Shown: piece by piece, positions 42,141-50,873 of the stretch
How the letters are laid out: every line of letters starts with the position of its first letter
Position numbering within the stretch: the stretch's first letter is position 1
Source: UBA2336 sp049306095
GTDB taxonomy: Bacteria; Bacteroidota; Bacteroidia; Cytophagales; Cyclobacteriaceae
Direction of reading: 5' to 3'
NCBI GenBank assembly: GCA_049306095.1
Contig: JBAQPU010000057.1
Coordinates: forward strand, 25,599-89,598
DNA: 64,000 nt
The notes under the pieces: generated by a model
What the model was told of the DNA's origin: nothing
Seen by the model: only the letters and a program-made list of their open reading frames with translations
Databases searched by the model: none
Translations under genes and position numbers: made by a program

Positions 42141-44138
42141 ATGAGATCGATTTATACTTTTGTTCTGCTCCTGCTTTCGGCCCACTTCCTTTCGGCCCAG
42201 GATTTCAAGGAGTTGATAAATAAAGCGGATAGACTTTATGCCAAAGGTGATTTTAACCAGGCACTTGAGCTTTACCGGAAAGCCGAAACATTACAGCCCG
42301 GTAATCCTTCTGTTCAGATGAAGATCGGGTTAACGTACCTTTCCACCTCATCCTTTAAATACAAAGCCCTTCCCTACCTTCAAAAGGCAGTACAGGCGCA
42401 GCCTACCATCGATCAGATGATCGACTATTATGTGGGAGCCGCCTACCAGGTACGGCATGAGTTTGCCGAAGCACGCGAACATTACGAGTTATTCAGGAAG
42501 AAAAATAAGCGAATGGCCGATATCGCCCAGCATAAAATTGAGGAATGTATTCGGGGCGACTCGTTAGTGACCAATGCCACCGAGGCCATCATTGAAAATG
42601 TTGGAAAAACCATCAACTCACCTCAACATGATTATGCCCCCCTCCTGTATCCGGATGGGGAAGCAATTATTTTTACCTCTAACCGCGAGGTACCCACGCA
42701 ACCAGGAATGCCGAAACCTGAGATGAACTTTGAAGATATTTACCTGGCAACCCGCAGCGATGAACGCTGGAATACCCCCCGGCCGATCAGTCCAAACGTA
42801 AACGTTCCACAGCACGATGCCGGGGCGTCTATCTCCCATGACGGGCGTTTTCTCTTTTTATATTATGAAGAAGGCTATGGCGATATTTATATGTCGGAGC
42901 GTATTAATAACACGTGGGAAAAACCCGTAGCGCTCAACATCAACATCAACACGATGAACTGGGAAACCTCGGCCTGCATGTCGGCCGATGGCCGCAAACT
43001 TTATTTCTCCAGCAACCGGCCTGGCGGTTATGGCGAACTGGATATTTGGATGAGCACCCGCGATGGCAAAGGTGACTGGGGAAAACCCGTTAACCTGGGG
43101 CCAAACATCAACACCCCCGGCAATGAAGATTCACCCTATATTCATCACGATGGCGTAACGCTATACTTCGGATCGGATGCCCACCCGGGGTTAGGAAGTG
43201 TTGATATTTTCAGAAGCGATTTTAAGGAAGGTAAGTGGCAAAAGCCAGTGAACATGGGCTACCCGGTGAACTCGGCCGACTATGATAATTATTTTGTGAT
43301 CTCTAAAAACAAGAAAGACGGTTACTTCGCTTCCGTTCGGGAAGACGGCCTGGGCGAAACCGATATTTATTTCATTCACTTTCTGGATCCCAAGCCAAAA
43401 GAAATACCAGTGGTTGCCCCTGTTGTGGTTGAGCAACCGGTGGTTGAAAAAGAAAAAGACTTTGTTGACCCACTGGTACAACTTCAGAAAGAGCTTGAAA
43501 TCGGAACCATTTTAAAAGGAAAAGTAATTGATGCCGAAACGGCCGCGCCTCTCGCTGCGCGTATGACGCTGACCGACAACGAACGAAACGTAGTGATGGC
43601 CATCATCAACTCAGATCCTGTTACCGGAGATTTTGAAATGTTCATCCCTCACGGAGGAAATTATGGTGTGAGCACCGAAATAGAAGGCTACCTGTTTAAC
43701 TCCATCAACTTTAACCTTCCGGCTTTTGCTGAAATGCAGGAGATCGACACACATATTATTATGGAGAAGGCTGAAGTGGGCTCGAAAGTGGTGTTGAAAA
43801 ATATTTTCTTCGATACCGGTAAAGCTGATTTAAAACAGGAATCCGTTAATGAATTGGAAAACATCCGCAGACTGCTGGATAAAAACCCCGGATTAAAAGT
43901 TCAGATTAACGGCCACACCGATAACGTGGGAGAAGCCAAATACAATAAAGCGTTGTCGTTGAAAAGAGCACGTTCGGTTGTTGACTATCTTATCCGTAAC
44001 GGAGTTGACGTAAACCGGTTGGCCGCAATCGGTTATGGTGAAGAGCGACCGCTGGTGTCGAACGATGATGAAAGTGGCGGTCGTGAAATCAACAGGCGGA
44101 CAGAGATCGAAATCATTGCTGCCGGTGGGGGGCAATAA
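42141..44138 (+). CDS. TPR-PD40-OmpA envelope protein
   Basis: A 665-residue protein with signal peptide (MRSIYTFVLLLLSAHFLSAQ), N-terminal TPR units (about 25-135, NKADRLYAKGDFNQALELY), a PD40-type beta-propeller (about 150-420, repeats of the form RKLYFSSNRPGGYGELDIW), a carboxypeptidase-regulatory-like domain (about 445-540) and a C-terminal OmpA domain (about 550-663, FFDTGKADLKQESVNEL, INGHTDNVGEAKYNKALS). This design is characteristic of Bacteroidota; members in gliding species relate to type IX secretion (PorE-like), but whether this one does is not known. It ends 3 bases before the SMUG2-like gene. Confidence 0.9.
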   Translation: MRSIYTFVLLLLSAHFLSAQDFKELINKADRLYAKGDFNQALELYRKAETLQPGNPSVQMKIGLTYLSTSSFKYKALPYLQKAVQAQPTIDQMIDYYVGAAYQVRHEFAEAREHYELFRKKNKRMADIAQHKIEECIRGDSLVTNATEAIIENVGKTINSPQHDYAPLLYPDGEAIIFTSNREVPTQPGMPKPEMNFEDIYLATRSDERWNTPRPISPNVNVPQHDAGASISHDGRFLFLYYEEGYGDIYMSERINNTWEKPVALNININTMNWETSACMSADGRKLYFSSNRPGGYGELDIWMSTRDGKGDWGKPVNLGPNINTPGNEDSPYIHHDGVTLYFGSDAHPGLGSVDIFRSDFKEGKWQKPVNMGYPVNSADYDNYFVISKNKKDGYFASVREDGLGETDIYFIHFLDPKPKEIPVVAPVVVEQPVVEKEKDFVDPLVQLQKELEIGTILKGKVIDAETAAPLAARMTLTDNERNVVMAIINSDPVTGDFEMFIPHGGNYGVSTEIEGYLFNSINFNLPAFAEMQEIDTHIIMEKAEVGSKVVLKNIFFDTGKADLKQESVNELENIRRLLDKNPGLKVQINGHTDNVGEAKYNKALSLKRARSVVDYLIRNGVDVNRLAAIGYGEERPLVSNDDESGGREINRRTEIEIIAAGGGQ

Positions 44139-44141
44139 TCC

Positions 44142-44810
44142 ATGACCCTGTCCGATCAAATCCTGGCATTCTATCAAAGCTTGAATTTATCAGTTCACCT
44201 GCCGAAAGGAATAGAGGCAATGAATCCCTATCAAAACGCAACGGTATTTAATCTCTGCGACCAGTTTTATCACCAATTTTATTCCGACACCAACCCACGC
44301 AAACTTATCCTGGGCATCAACCCGGGCAGGTTAGGTGGTGGCACCACGGGTATTCCTTTTACCGATCCGGTGAAACTTGAAAAGTATTGCAACATCCAGA
44401 ATACACTGACTAAGAAAACAGAACTTTCGGCCGATTTCATCTATGCCATGATAGAGGCGTATGGCGGGGCGCAACCTTTTTATAGTACATTTTTTGTGAG
44501 TGCCGTGTGTCCCTTAGGGTTTACACTGGATGGCCTGAACCTGAACTACTACGATCATAAAAAGCTTGAAGTGCTGGTGCGTCCGTTTATTATCGATTCA
44601 ATCAGCCACCAGCTTACCTTTCCGGTCAATCGGAAAGTGTGCTTTTGTTTAGGAGAAGGCAAAAATTTCCAGTACCTGGAAAAGTTGAATGCCACATACG
44701 GATTCTTTAAAAAGATTATTCCACTTCCTCATCCGAGGTTTATTATGCAATACAGACGGAAGCGGTTAGAAGAGTTTGTGCGGCTTTACCTTGAAAAACT
44801 TAAAGGATAA
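44142..44810 (+). CDS. SMUG2-like uracil-DNA glycosylase (DUF4918)
   Basis: A 222-residue member of the UDG superfamily. The active-site motif reads LGINPGRLGGGTTGIPFTDP (residues about 50-69), and the DNA-intercalating motif is LPHPRFIMQYRR near residue 200. This is the SMUG2/DUF4918 group, which removes uracil or related lesions from DNA to start base-excision repair. It follows the OmpA protein by 3 bases on the same strand. Its last 11 bases overlap the end of the broken acetyltransferase gene on the opposite strand. Confidence 0.87.
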   Translation: MTLSDQILAFYQSLNLSVHLPKGIEAMNPYQNATVFNLCDQFYHQFYSDTNPRKLILGINPGRLGGGTTGIPFTDPVKLEKYCNIQNTLTKKTELSADFIYAMIEAYGGAQPFYSTFFVSAVCPLGFTLDGLNLNYYDHKKLEVLVRPFIIDSISHQLTFPVNRKVCFCLGEGKNFQYLEKLNATYGFFKKIIPLPHPRFIMQYRRKRLEEFVRLYLEKLKG

Positions 44811-45270
44811 GCTCCATCTTCACATCGGCCGAGGCAAACGGTGATCCCACAACCGGAATGTGCTTAAATCCATATCGTTCATACAATCCAATAGCGACTT
44901 TCAGTTGATGGTTGGAGAACAAGGTTATCTTAGCGGCCTTCAATTGCCGGGCTTTACCGATGCATTTCTCCAGCAGTAACTTGCTGATACCCCTTCCGCG
45001 AAAGTCAGTTGCCACCGTCATTTTGGCCAACTCATACACATCCTCCTAATCTTTCAGCAGCGCTGCAGAACCAACCATACGAACACCGTATTGCGCCAGG
45101 TAAATCAATCCTCCTCGTTTGATGATGGTGCCGTCCGGATCGTCCAGCATGTGCAGGTCATGCGATTCGGTAAGGTTGTAACCATCCAGCCACTCCAGGT
45201 TTAACGCTTTAAACGCTCGCTGATGCTCATTCGAATAATCGATCAGGTGAATACGGTCTTCCATGTTCAT
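44800..45270 (-). pseudogene. GNAT acetyltransferase interrupted by an in-frame TAG
   Basis: Two frames in the same phase (45270-45046 and 45039-44800) join into one GNAT protein of about 155 residues. The first ends in VRMVGSAALLKD, then TAG at 45048-45046, then GAG GAT and the second part (VYELAKMTVATDFRGRGISK, the acetyl-CoA-binding loop). One base change (GAG to TAG, or similar) explains the break. The N-terminal part holds the substrate-binding strands. It overlaps the NAGPA gene by 4 bases, an operon layout that suggests a recent loss. A sequencing error or amber readthrough are alternatives. Confidence 0.75.
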
Positions 45271-46112
45271 CTACGCTTTTTCACTAAAACCACATTGGCA
45301 ACTTTTCGTTCGCCCTCATGATCCCAAACTTTGTTATCAGAAGGGTAATTTACAACACCATTACCGGGCTGGTTATGGATCCAAAGTGTGGTCGATCCGC
45401 CTCCATCCAGGTTAATGCCATCCTTGGCATTAAGCCACTTGAGTAATTTCGCCAGTTCATACAAGGTCATGCCTGCGGCATGTTCACTACGGCCATCGAC
45501 TGTTATCAGAAGAATGCGTTTGTCCTTTGTTACTACGATGGCTGTTCGCGGATGGCGGGTATAACTAAAGGCAGAGGAATCAATGGCCTCATATTGATTG
45601 GATAGAATTAATAAGGGGCCACTCGCCATAATATTTTTAGCGGTTAACGTACTTTCCCAATCAGGTGTTCCATTCCACTTTTGAATTTCCAGTTTATGAC
45701 GATCCAGACAAATAGCAGCTTTTTGGTGAAAGTTTCTTTTGTCCTGCATTTTATTCTGATGGATCACCTGGCCTTCTATTTTTAGAAAATCGTTGGAACC
45801 ACCATTTTTCATATCGAAAAAAGTGCCGTTGAGAGCCGCCATCGCGCCTGATGCTTTTCCAAATTCGCTGGTATGCCTTAGTACTTTCGTATCGTACCCA
45901 AAGGCGAATACCGTTTTCCTGTTCTTTTTTATCTCCAGTATGTTGATGCTTTGGTTGGAACCAAAAAGATTATTCTCAAACAAATAACTCTTCCACTGCA
46001 CGCCCTTTGCAATTTTTTCTGTTTTCCAGTGCGCCTGAATAACCGCTAATGAATCAGACTGTGCATTCGAAAGAGAGGCAACCGAATAAAAAAGAATAAA
46101 CAGCTTTTTCAT
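45267..46112 (-). CDS. Phosphodiester glycosidase (NAGPA-domain) secreted protein
   Basis: A 281-residue secreted protein (signal MKKLFILFYSVASLSNAQ) with the NAGPA/DUF2233 domain: ALNGTFFDMKNGG, ASGPLLI, RHPRTAIVVTKDKRI, TVDGRSEHAAGMTLYEL and the hallmark INLDGGGSTTLW. Human NAGPA removes GlcNAc from mannose-6-phosphate diesters; in bacteria the fold occurs in phosphodiester glycosidases acting on cell-wall polymers. The start at 46112 is chosen for the signal peptide (the frame is open 11 codons further). The broken GNAT gene overlaps its end by 4 bases. Confidence 0.87.
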   Translation of the reverse strand: MKKLFILFYSVASLSNAQSDSLAVIQAHWKTEKIAKGVQWKSYLFENNLFGSNQSINILEIKKNRKTVFAFGYDTKVLRHTSEFGKASGAMAALNGTFFDMKNGGSNDFLKIEGQVIHQNKMQDKRNFHQKAAICLDRHKLEIQKWNGTPDWESTLTAKNIMASGPLLILSNQYEAIDSSAFSYTRHPRTAIVVTKDKRILLITVDGRSEHAAGMTLYELAKLLKWLNAKDGINLDGGGSTTLWIHNQPGNGVVNYPSDNKVWDHEGERKVANVVLVKKRR

Positions 46113-46151
46113 GATGACTGGAGGTAAGGAGTTAGTCGTGTTCAAAAAGGA

Positions 46152-46175
46152 AAAGACCGGGAAAACCCGGCCTTT
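46152..46175. terminator. Terminator after higA
   Basis: AAAG-a-CCGGG (46152-46161) pairs with CCCGG-c-CTTT (46166-46175) around an AAAA loop, with T-rich tails on both strands. It lies between the end of higA and the start of the NAGPA gene. Confidence 0.6.
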
Positions 46176-46232
46176 CTTGTGGTAGTCCTGAGGTTACCAA
46201 TATCGAACGAATTTATAGTGAACTTGAAAAGA

Positions 46233-46523
46233 TCACGCTCGCGCAAATGGTCTGATTTGATCATATTCAGCTTTATGTAAGCGTTCTTCCTCAAGGTCAA
46301 AACGGTTTTGGATGTTAAGCCAAAATTCTGCACTTACATTAAAAAATTTACCCAATCTGATGGCTGTATCTGCTGACATGCTTCTGACACCACGGATCAG
46401 TTGACTTATCCTTGTTTGATCTACCTGTATAGCCTTTGCCAAAGCATAAGCCGAAACATTCATCGGTTCCATGAAATCCAGTTTTAAAATTTCACCAGGA
46501 TGTACGTTTTTTAACTTTTTCAT
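46233..46523 (-). CDS. higA: HigA-type antitoxin
   Basis: A 96-residue helix-turn-helix antitoxin: KNVHPGEILKLDFMEPMNVS is the family N-terminus, YALAKAIQVDQTRISQLIRG the recognition HTH (about 26-45), followed by the typical MSADTAIRLGKFFNVSAEFWLNIQ. It represses its own operon and neutralises the HigB toxin. It lies 11 bases after the toxin gene, in the toxin-first order that is characteristic of higBA. A palindrome upstream of the toxin (46830-46840) is a likely operator. Confidence 0.92.
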   Translation of the reverse strand: MKKLKNVHPGEILKLDFMEPMNVSAYALAKAIQVDQTRISQLIRGVRSMSADTAIRLGKFFNVSAEFWLNIQNRFDLEEERLHKAEYDQIRPFARA

Positions 46524-46534
46524 ATTTCAATTAT

Positions 46535-46816
46535 CTAATGATAGTCTACAATTTTCACTTCATTCGCATTGCCATTTAACCATCTAAAAATAATTCGCCA
46601 TTGGTCATTAATCCTGATGCTATGGAAACCCCGCAAAGAACCTGAAAGTTTCTCAAGCCTATTGCCTGGCGGAATACGAAGGTCATTTATGGAAACAGCG
46701 GCATGAATATGAACCAATTTCCTTCTAGCCGTTTGCTGAATAGTGGAAGGAAATTTCTTTGATACATATCCGTCCCATATCAGTTCTGTTTCCTTGTCGC
46801 CAAAAGAGTCAATCAT
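46535..46816 (-). CDS. higB: HigB/RelE-type toxin
   Basis: A 93-residue mRNA interferase of the RelE superfamily that cuts messages on the ribosome. The sequence shows FGDKETELIWDGYVSKKFP, DLRIPPGNRLEKLSGSLRGFHSIRINDQWRIIFRW and the C-terminal VKIVDYH; the conserved pattern of a Gly-rich turn, then SIRINDQWR, is the HigB (plasmid maintenance killer) core. It is encoded upstream of higA with 11 bases between. Upstream lies a palindrome and a repeated ATACTA that may bind HigA. Confidence 0.92.
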   Translation of the reverse strand: MIDSFGDKETELIWDGYVSKKFPSTIQQTARRKLVHIHAAVSINDLRIPPGNRLEKLSGSLRGFHSIRINDQWRIIFRWLNGNANEVKIVDYH

Positions 46817-46829
46817 TAATTATATAGCA

Positions 46830-46850
46830 CGATACTATCGCAATATACTA
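46830..46850 (-). promoter_or_regulatory. Candidate HigA operator
   Basis: CGATACTATCG (46830-46840) is a perfect palindrome, and ATACTA is repeated at 46832-46837 and 46845-46850. The site lies 14 bases upstream of the higB start. Confidence 0.45.
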
Positions 46851-46969
46851 GCATTCAGACATGCTTCCAAAATTTAACTGGAGAATCAAGGTAGGTTTAA
46901 TAAACATTTAGTGAATAATCATTCAAATTCACTAAAAATCATTAGTAATCGTTAAAAATCCTTTACTAG

Positions 46970-47041
46970 TAGCCCCGACAGGAATCGAACCTGCATCAAA
47001 AGTTTAGGAAACTTCTATTCTATCCATTGAACTACGGGGCC
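46970..47041 (-). tRNA. tRNA-Arg (anticodon CCU)
   Basis: On the minus strand the sequence folds as a full cloverleaf: 7-bp acceptor stem GGCCCCG with CGGGGCT (one G-U pair) and discriminator A, D stem GTTC/GAAT, anticodon stem GAAGT/ACTTT with loop TTCCTAA (anticodon CCT), 4-base variable loop and T arm GCAGG-TTCGATT-CCTGT. It reads AGG codons. The CCA end is not encoded. It lies between hflX and higBA on the minus strand, with its promoter at 47051-47058. Confidence 0.95.
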
Positions 47042-47050
47042 AGAAGGGGG

Positions 47051-47058
47051 CAAAAATA
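47051..47058 (-). promoter_or_regulatory. Candidate -7 promoter element for tRNA-Arg
   Basis: Minus-strand TATTTTTG fits TAnnTTTG and ends 9 bases before the mature tRNA 5' end. Confidence 0.6.
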
Positions 47059-47064
47059 TAAAAA

Positions 47065-48273
47065 CTATTCTTCCTCTTGTACTGTCTTGGCAAAGTCGGG
47101 AACAAATTCGTATCCATTTTTCAGGTAATTCGGGTAAATCTGGATATGCTTCTTTCTTATTTCCTCAAACATGACTGTCTTTAATGCTTCCATGTTTTCA
47201 CCACTGGAGGCTGAAACAAATACGACTTGCTCAAAACCATGCTGCCGATAGTAGCGCTTCATCTCCTCCAGGTTTACCGGGGCATCCTGATCTGTCTTCA
47301 GCAGATCCATTTTATTCAATACCAAAATAACCGGAATATTGCCCGCCCCTATCTCCGATAAAGTTTTCGAAACCACTTCAATTTGGTTATCATGAAATGG
47401 GTGCGCTACATCTACCACATGCATCAAAATATCAGCCTCCCGAACTTCGTCCAGCGTTGATTTAAACGATTCAATTAAATGATGGGGCAGCTTTCGAATG
47501 AATCCTACCGTATCGGACAACAAGAAAGGTATGTTACCAAACACAACCTTCCGCACCGTTGAATCGACCGTGGCAAACAATTTATTTTCGGCCAACACTC
47601 CCGATCCGGATAACCGGTTCATTAAGGTTGACTTACCCACATTGGTATACCCCACTAAGGCAACACGAACAATGTTGGCCCGCGATTTACGCTGGGTAAT
47701 GCGTTGCTTTTCAATTTTCTCAAGGCGGTCTTTTAAAACCGAAATCTGATTTTTGATATTTCTCCTGTCGGTTTCAATTTCGCGTTCACCGGCCCCGCCC
47801 CGTGTACCGGTTCCGCCACGCTGCCGCTCAAGGTGAGTCCACAACCGGGTAAGGCGAGGCAATAAATATTGATTCCGCGCTAATTCAACCTGAATTCTGG
47901 CCTGTGCTGTTTGAGCACGAAACATAAAAATGTCCAGAATCAACAAACTTCTGTCATACACTTTTACCCCGGCCTCCTGATCCTTTGGATTCAATTCCTT
48001 TTCCAGGTTGCGTAATTGTGAAGGCGTTAAATCATCATCAAAAATTACTTTTTTGATTTGTCTGGCCCGAACATACTCTTTTAACTCGGCCAGCTTTCCG
48101 CTTCCAATAAACGTTCGCGAATCAGGCGTTGGCAGGTTTTGGATCAATCGTTTGATCGTATGGATGCCGGCAGTTTCTGCCAAAAAAGCAAGTTCGTCCA
48201 AATGTTCATTGGTTTCATCGCTGTTTTTGGTCGATCCCAGGGCAACTAAAATGGCTGTATTCTGATGTGTCAT
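47065..48273 (-). CDS. hflX: GTPase HflX
   Basis: A ribosome-splitting and rescue GTPase of 402 residues. N-terminal HflX domain (about 1-190, with PTPDSRTFIGSGKLAELKEY and QRGGTGTRGGAGEREIETDRR), then the G domain: VALVGYTNVGKSTLMNRLSG (G1), DTVGFIRKLPHHLIESFKSTL (G3) and LVLNKMDLL (G4). A short C-terminal tail follows. Length and motifs are complete. It is followed downstream by tRNA-Arg, which has its own promoter. Confidence 0.95.
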   Translation of the reverse strand: MTHQNTAILVALGSTKNSDETNEHLDELAFLAETAGIHTIKRLIQNLPTPDSRTFIGSGKLAELKEYVRARQIKKVIFDDDLTPSQLRNLEKELNPKDQEAGVKVYDRSLLILDIFMFRAQTAQARIQVELARNQYLLPRLTRLWTHLERQRGGTGTRGGAGEREIETDRRNIKNQISVLKDRLEKIEKQRITQRKSRANIVRVALVGYTNVGKSTLMNRLSGSGVLAENKLFATVDSTVRKVVFGNIPFLLSDTVGFIRKLPHHLIESFKSTLDEVREADILMHVVDVAHPFHDNQIEVVSKTLSEIGAGNIPVILVLNKMDLLKTDQDAPVNLEEMKRYYRQHGFEQVVFVSASSGENMEALKTVMFEEIRKKHIQIYPNYLKNGYEFVPDFAKTVQEEE

Positions 48274-48418
48274 TTTTAAAGCGGTGGCAATTTTACGTGA
48301 TAAATTGTTATGGGTTTTAATGAGCGGTTACTTTTTTATATTTTTACAGATTGAACCTCAAGGTTTTGGCGCTTAAACCCCACTAAGGCCAGGCTTTAAG
48401 GCTTTAATCTAAACCCTC

Positions 48419-49528
48419 ATGAGAGTTGCAATTGTGCTGAACACCTCCTGGAATATTTACAATTTCAGGATGAATTTAATTCGGTCCTTACAGGCTGCAG
48501 GGCACGAAATACATACGGTGGCCCCTGTAGATGAGTTTACCCCCAAGCTTATTGAAGCTGGCTGCACACACCATGCCTTGAAAATGGACAGTCGCGGAGC
48601 AAACCCAATAAAAGATCTGGCGCTGATTTTTGAATTATACGCTACGTATAAAAGAATAAAGCCGGATGTGATTCTCCATTATACAATCAAACCTAACGTT
48701 TACGGAGCACTGGCAGCGGCCTTATTGAAAATACCGGTTGTTAATAATGTGTGCGGGTTAGGAACTGTTTTTTTGAAGGACGATCTGGTCTCCCGGTTTG
48801 CCATGTTCTTGTACAAGATCAGTTTCAGGTTTCCGAAAAAAGTTTTCTTTCAGAACCCTGACGATTTGAACCTCTTTCTGGATAAAAAATTAGTACCCGC
48901 CAACACCGTTGATCTGTTACCCGGCTCAGGCATTGACCTGAACCGTTTTAAGCCGGTTACATTTGAGAGAAATAATAAATTTACTTTCCTGCTGATCTCG
49001 CGGCTGATTACCGACAAAGGAATTCTGGAATATATTGAAGCCGTAAAACAATTACGTTCTCAAGGATTGGATGCTCGCTACCAGATTTTGGGTGCCATGG
49101 ATCCTGAACACAAACGCGGTATTAAAAGGGAAACCGTAAAGGAGTGGATTGATTCCGGTACAATCGAGTACCTGGGAACAACAGCCGATGTACGGCAATT
49201 CATTCACCAGGCAGATTGTGTGGTTTTACCTTCGTATAGAGAGGGAACTCCCCGCACCTTACTGGAAGCCGCCAGTTCATCCAAGCCCATTATTGCTACC
49301 AATGTACCGGGCTGTAACCATGTGGTTGATCATCATTTCAATGGGTTGCTGTGCAACCTGAAAGATTCAATTGACCTGGCCGAAAAAATGCACACCATGG
49401 CCAGTTATGATGATGAAACATTAAAAACTATGGGCTTGAATGGTCGTCAAAAAATGGAGAGCGAATATGACGAATCTATCGTCATTAATAAATACCTTGG
49501 CGTATTGGCTGCATTAAAGCCTTTATAA
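48419..49528 (+). CDS. Glycosyltransferase family 4
   Basis: A 369-residue GT-B enzyme. The start MRVAIVLNTSWNIYNFRMNL and the donor-site block YREGTPRTLLEAASSSKPIIATNVPG (E-x7-E motif) place it near PglA-type N-acetylgalactosaminyl/galactosyl transferases that extend lipid-linked sugars. It is the first gene of the exopolysaccharide group 48419-53916 and is followed at 16 bases by rfbC. It is the only glycosyltransferase of the group. Confidence 0.9.
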   Translation: MRVAIVLNTSWNIYNFRMNLIRSLQAAGHEIHTVAPVDEFTPKLIEAGCTHHALKMDSRGANPIKDLALIFELYATYKRIKPDVILHYTIKPNVYGALAAALLKIPVVNNVCGLGTVFLKDDLVSRFAMFLYKISFRFPKKVFFQNPDDLNLFLDKKLVPANTVDLLPGSGIDLNRFKPVTFERNNKFTFLLISRLITDKGILEYIEAVKQLRSQGLDARYQILGAMDPEHKRGIKRETVKEWIDSGTIEYLGTTADVRQFIHQADCVVLPSYREGTPRTLLEAASSSKPIIATNVPGCNHVVDHHFNGLLCNLKDSIDLAEKMHTMASYDDETLKTMGLNGRQKMESEYDESIVINKYLGVLAALKPL

Positions 49529-49543
49529 TCATCTCTTTTCTAC

Positions 49544-50098
49544 ATGCAAATAATTCAGACAGGAATTGAGGGTCTCCTGGAAATTATTCCCGAAGTATAC
49601 CATGACAACCGGGGATGGTTTTTTGAATTTTACAAAAAGGAACCCTTTCAGCAACGCGGTATCGTATATGACTTTACCCAGGAAAACGTTTCGTTCTCTC
49701 AACGGGGAGTCATCCGCGGTTTACACTTTCAATTACCACCCTGGCAGCAGGCTAAAATGGTATCGGTACTGAATGGAAAAGTGATGGATATCGTAGTAGA
49801 CTTACGAAAGGGGTCTCCTACTTTTGGCAAAACCCATAGCTGTATTCTTGATGCTGCGCGTCATAATCTGCTCATGGTTCCGGAAGGATTCGCACATGGT
49901 TTTGCAGCTCTGGAAGACTCACTCTTCTTATATAAGAGTTCCAACATTTATAACCGCAACTTTGAAAGCGGTATTCGCTGGAACGACCCCGACCTGAACA
50001 TTCAGTGGCCTTTCAACGATCCGGTACTTTCGGAAAAGGACCAGAAATTAGACACCCTCCAACAGTTGTTGAGAAAATCTGTAATTTCACCTGTCTAA
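49544..50098 (+). CDS. rfbC: dTDP-4-dehydrorhamnose 3,5-epimerase
   Basis: Epimerises dTDP-4-keto-6-deoxyglucose at C3 and C5 on the way to dTDP-L-rhamnose. The 184-residue cupin has the family signatures YHDNRGWFFEFYKKE, FSQRGVIRGLHFQLPP (catalytic His), VVDLRKGSPTFG, PEGFAHGFAALED and IRWNDPDLNIQWPF. The length is standard. rfbA, rfbB and rfbD are not in the window, so the rest of the pathway must be elsewhere. It stands between the GT4 and the Wza-type gene. Confidence 0.94.
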   Translation: MQIIQTGIEGLLEIIPEVYHDNRGWFFEFYKKEPFQQRGIVYDFTQENVSFSQRGVIRGLHFQLPPWQQAKMVSVLNGKVMDIVVDLRKGSPTFGKTHSCILDAARHNLLMVPEGFAHGFAALEDSLFLYKSSNIYNRNFESGIRWNDPDLNIQWPFNDPVLSEKDQKLDTLQQLLRKSVISPV

Positions 50099-50111
50099 AT
50101 CCGTAGTAACG

Positions 50112-50867
50112 TTGAAATCATTTTTTTACAGACTGCTTATCTTTTTTGCAACCGTTGTTGCACTTGCCTCCTGTTCCTATCGCCAGAACATCATGTTTCA
50201 GGTACCCGAAGGTACCCAGTTACAGAAGCAGGTTGCGGAAGCTGAACGAAATTATGTTATCCAGAAAAATGATTACCTCAAACTGGAAGTTTATACCAAT
50301 GATGGGGAATTGATCATCGACCCTGACCTGAAGCTTCTGAAAGATATGCCCACGCAGACTACGGACATCCAGCCGGATCCTGATTTCCTGGTGGACATTC
50401 ACGGCAAGGTTAAATTTCCTATGATAGGCGAGTTCCCGTTAGCAGGCCTGAGTATACGGCAAGCAGAAGAGATTTTGCAAAAGGAATACGCAAAATTTTA
50501 CCAAAAGCCCTTTGTGATATTACGGTATACCAATAAGCGCGTAATTGTACTGGGTGCCCCGGGCGGAAAAATTATTCCGCTGACCAACGAAAACATTACA
50601 CTCGCTGAGGTACTTGCCCTGGCAAATGCAATTGATAATAACTCAATTGCCAGTAACATGCGCATCCTCAGGGGAGAGCAGGTTTTTGTTGTTGATTTTA
50701 GTACCCTTGAAGGTTATCAAAAATCGAATATGATTATGCAGCCGGGAGACATCGTATATGTTGAACCTGTTAGACGGCCTTTTGTTGAGGCTGGTCGTGA
50801 CTACGCTCCTATTTTAAGTCTGGCGATTAGTATCTCAACCCTCATTGTTGTACTGATTGGTTATTAA
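50112..50867 (+). CDS. Polysaccharide export lipoprotein (Wza/GfcE type)
   Basis: A 251-residue outer-membrane export protein. Signal with lipobox (TTG start, MKSFFYRLLIFFATVVALASC; LASC), then the Poly_export domain (about 45-130, VIQKNDYLKLEVYTNDGELI and GKVKFPMIGEFPLAGLSIRQAE), an SLBB domain (about 135-205, VIVLGAPGGKIIPLTNENIT) and a final transmembrane segment (ILSLAISISTLIVVLIGY) that may anchor the complex. It starts just after rfbC and is followed by the Wzc-type kinase 6 bases later, the usual export pair. Confidence 0.92.
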   Translation: MKSFFYRLLIFFATVVALASCSYRQNIMFQVPEGTQLQKQVAEAERNYVIQKNDYLKLEVYTNDGELIIDPDLKLLKDMPTQTTDIQPDPDFLVDIHGKVKFPMIGEFPLAGLSIRQAEEILQKEYAKFYQKPFVILRYTNKRVIVLGAPGGKIIPLTNENITLAEVLALANAIDNNSIASNMRILRGEQVFVVDFSTLEGYQKSNMIMQPGDIVYVEPVRRPFVEAGRDYAPILSLAISISTLIVVLIGY

Positions 50868-50873
50868 AAACTA

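Noticed and set aside
45046..45270. The two halves of the acetyltransferase as separate small genes.
   Set aside because: They are in the same frame with only a TAG between them and form one GNAT domain together.
46142..46333. A 63-codon frame overlapping higA.
   Set aside because: It covers the terminator and the 3' end of higA in another frame; no motif and no start context.
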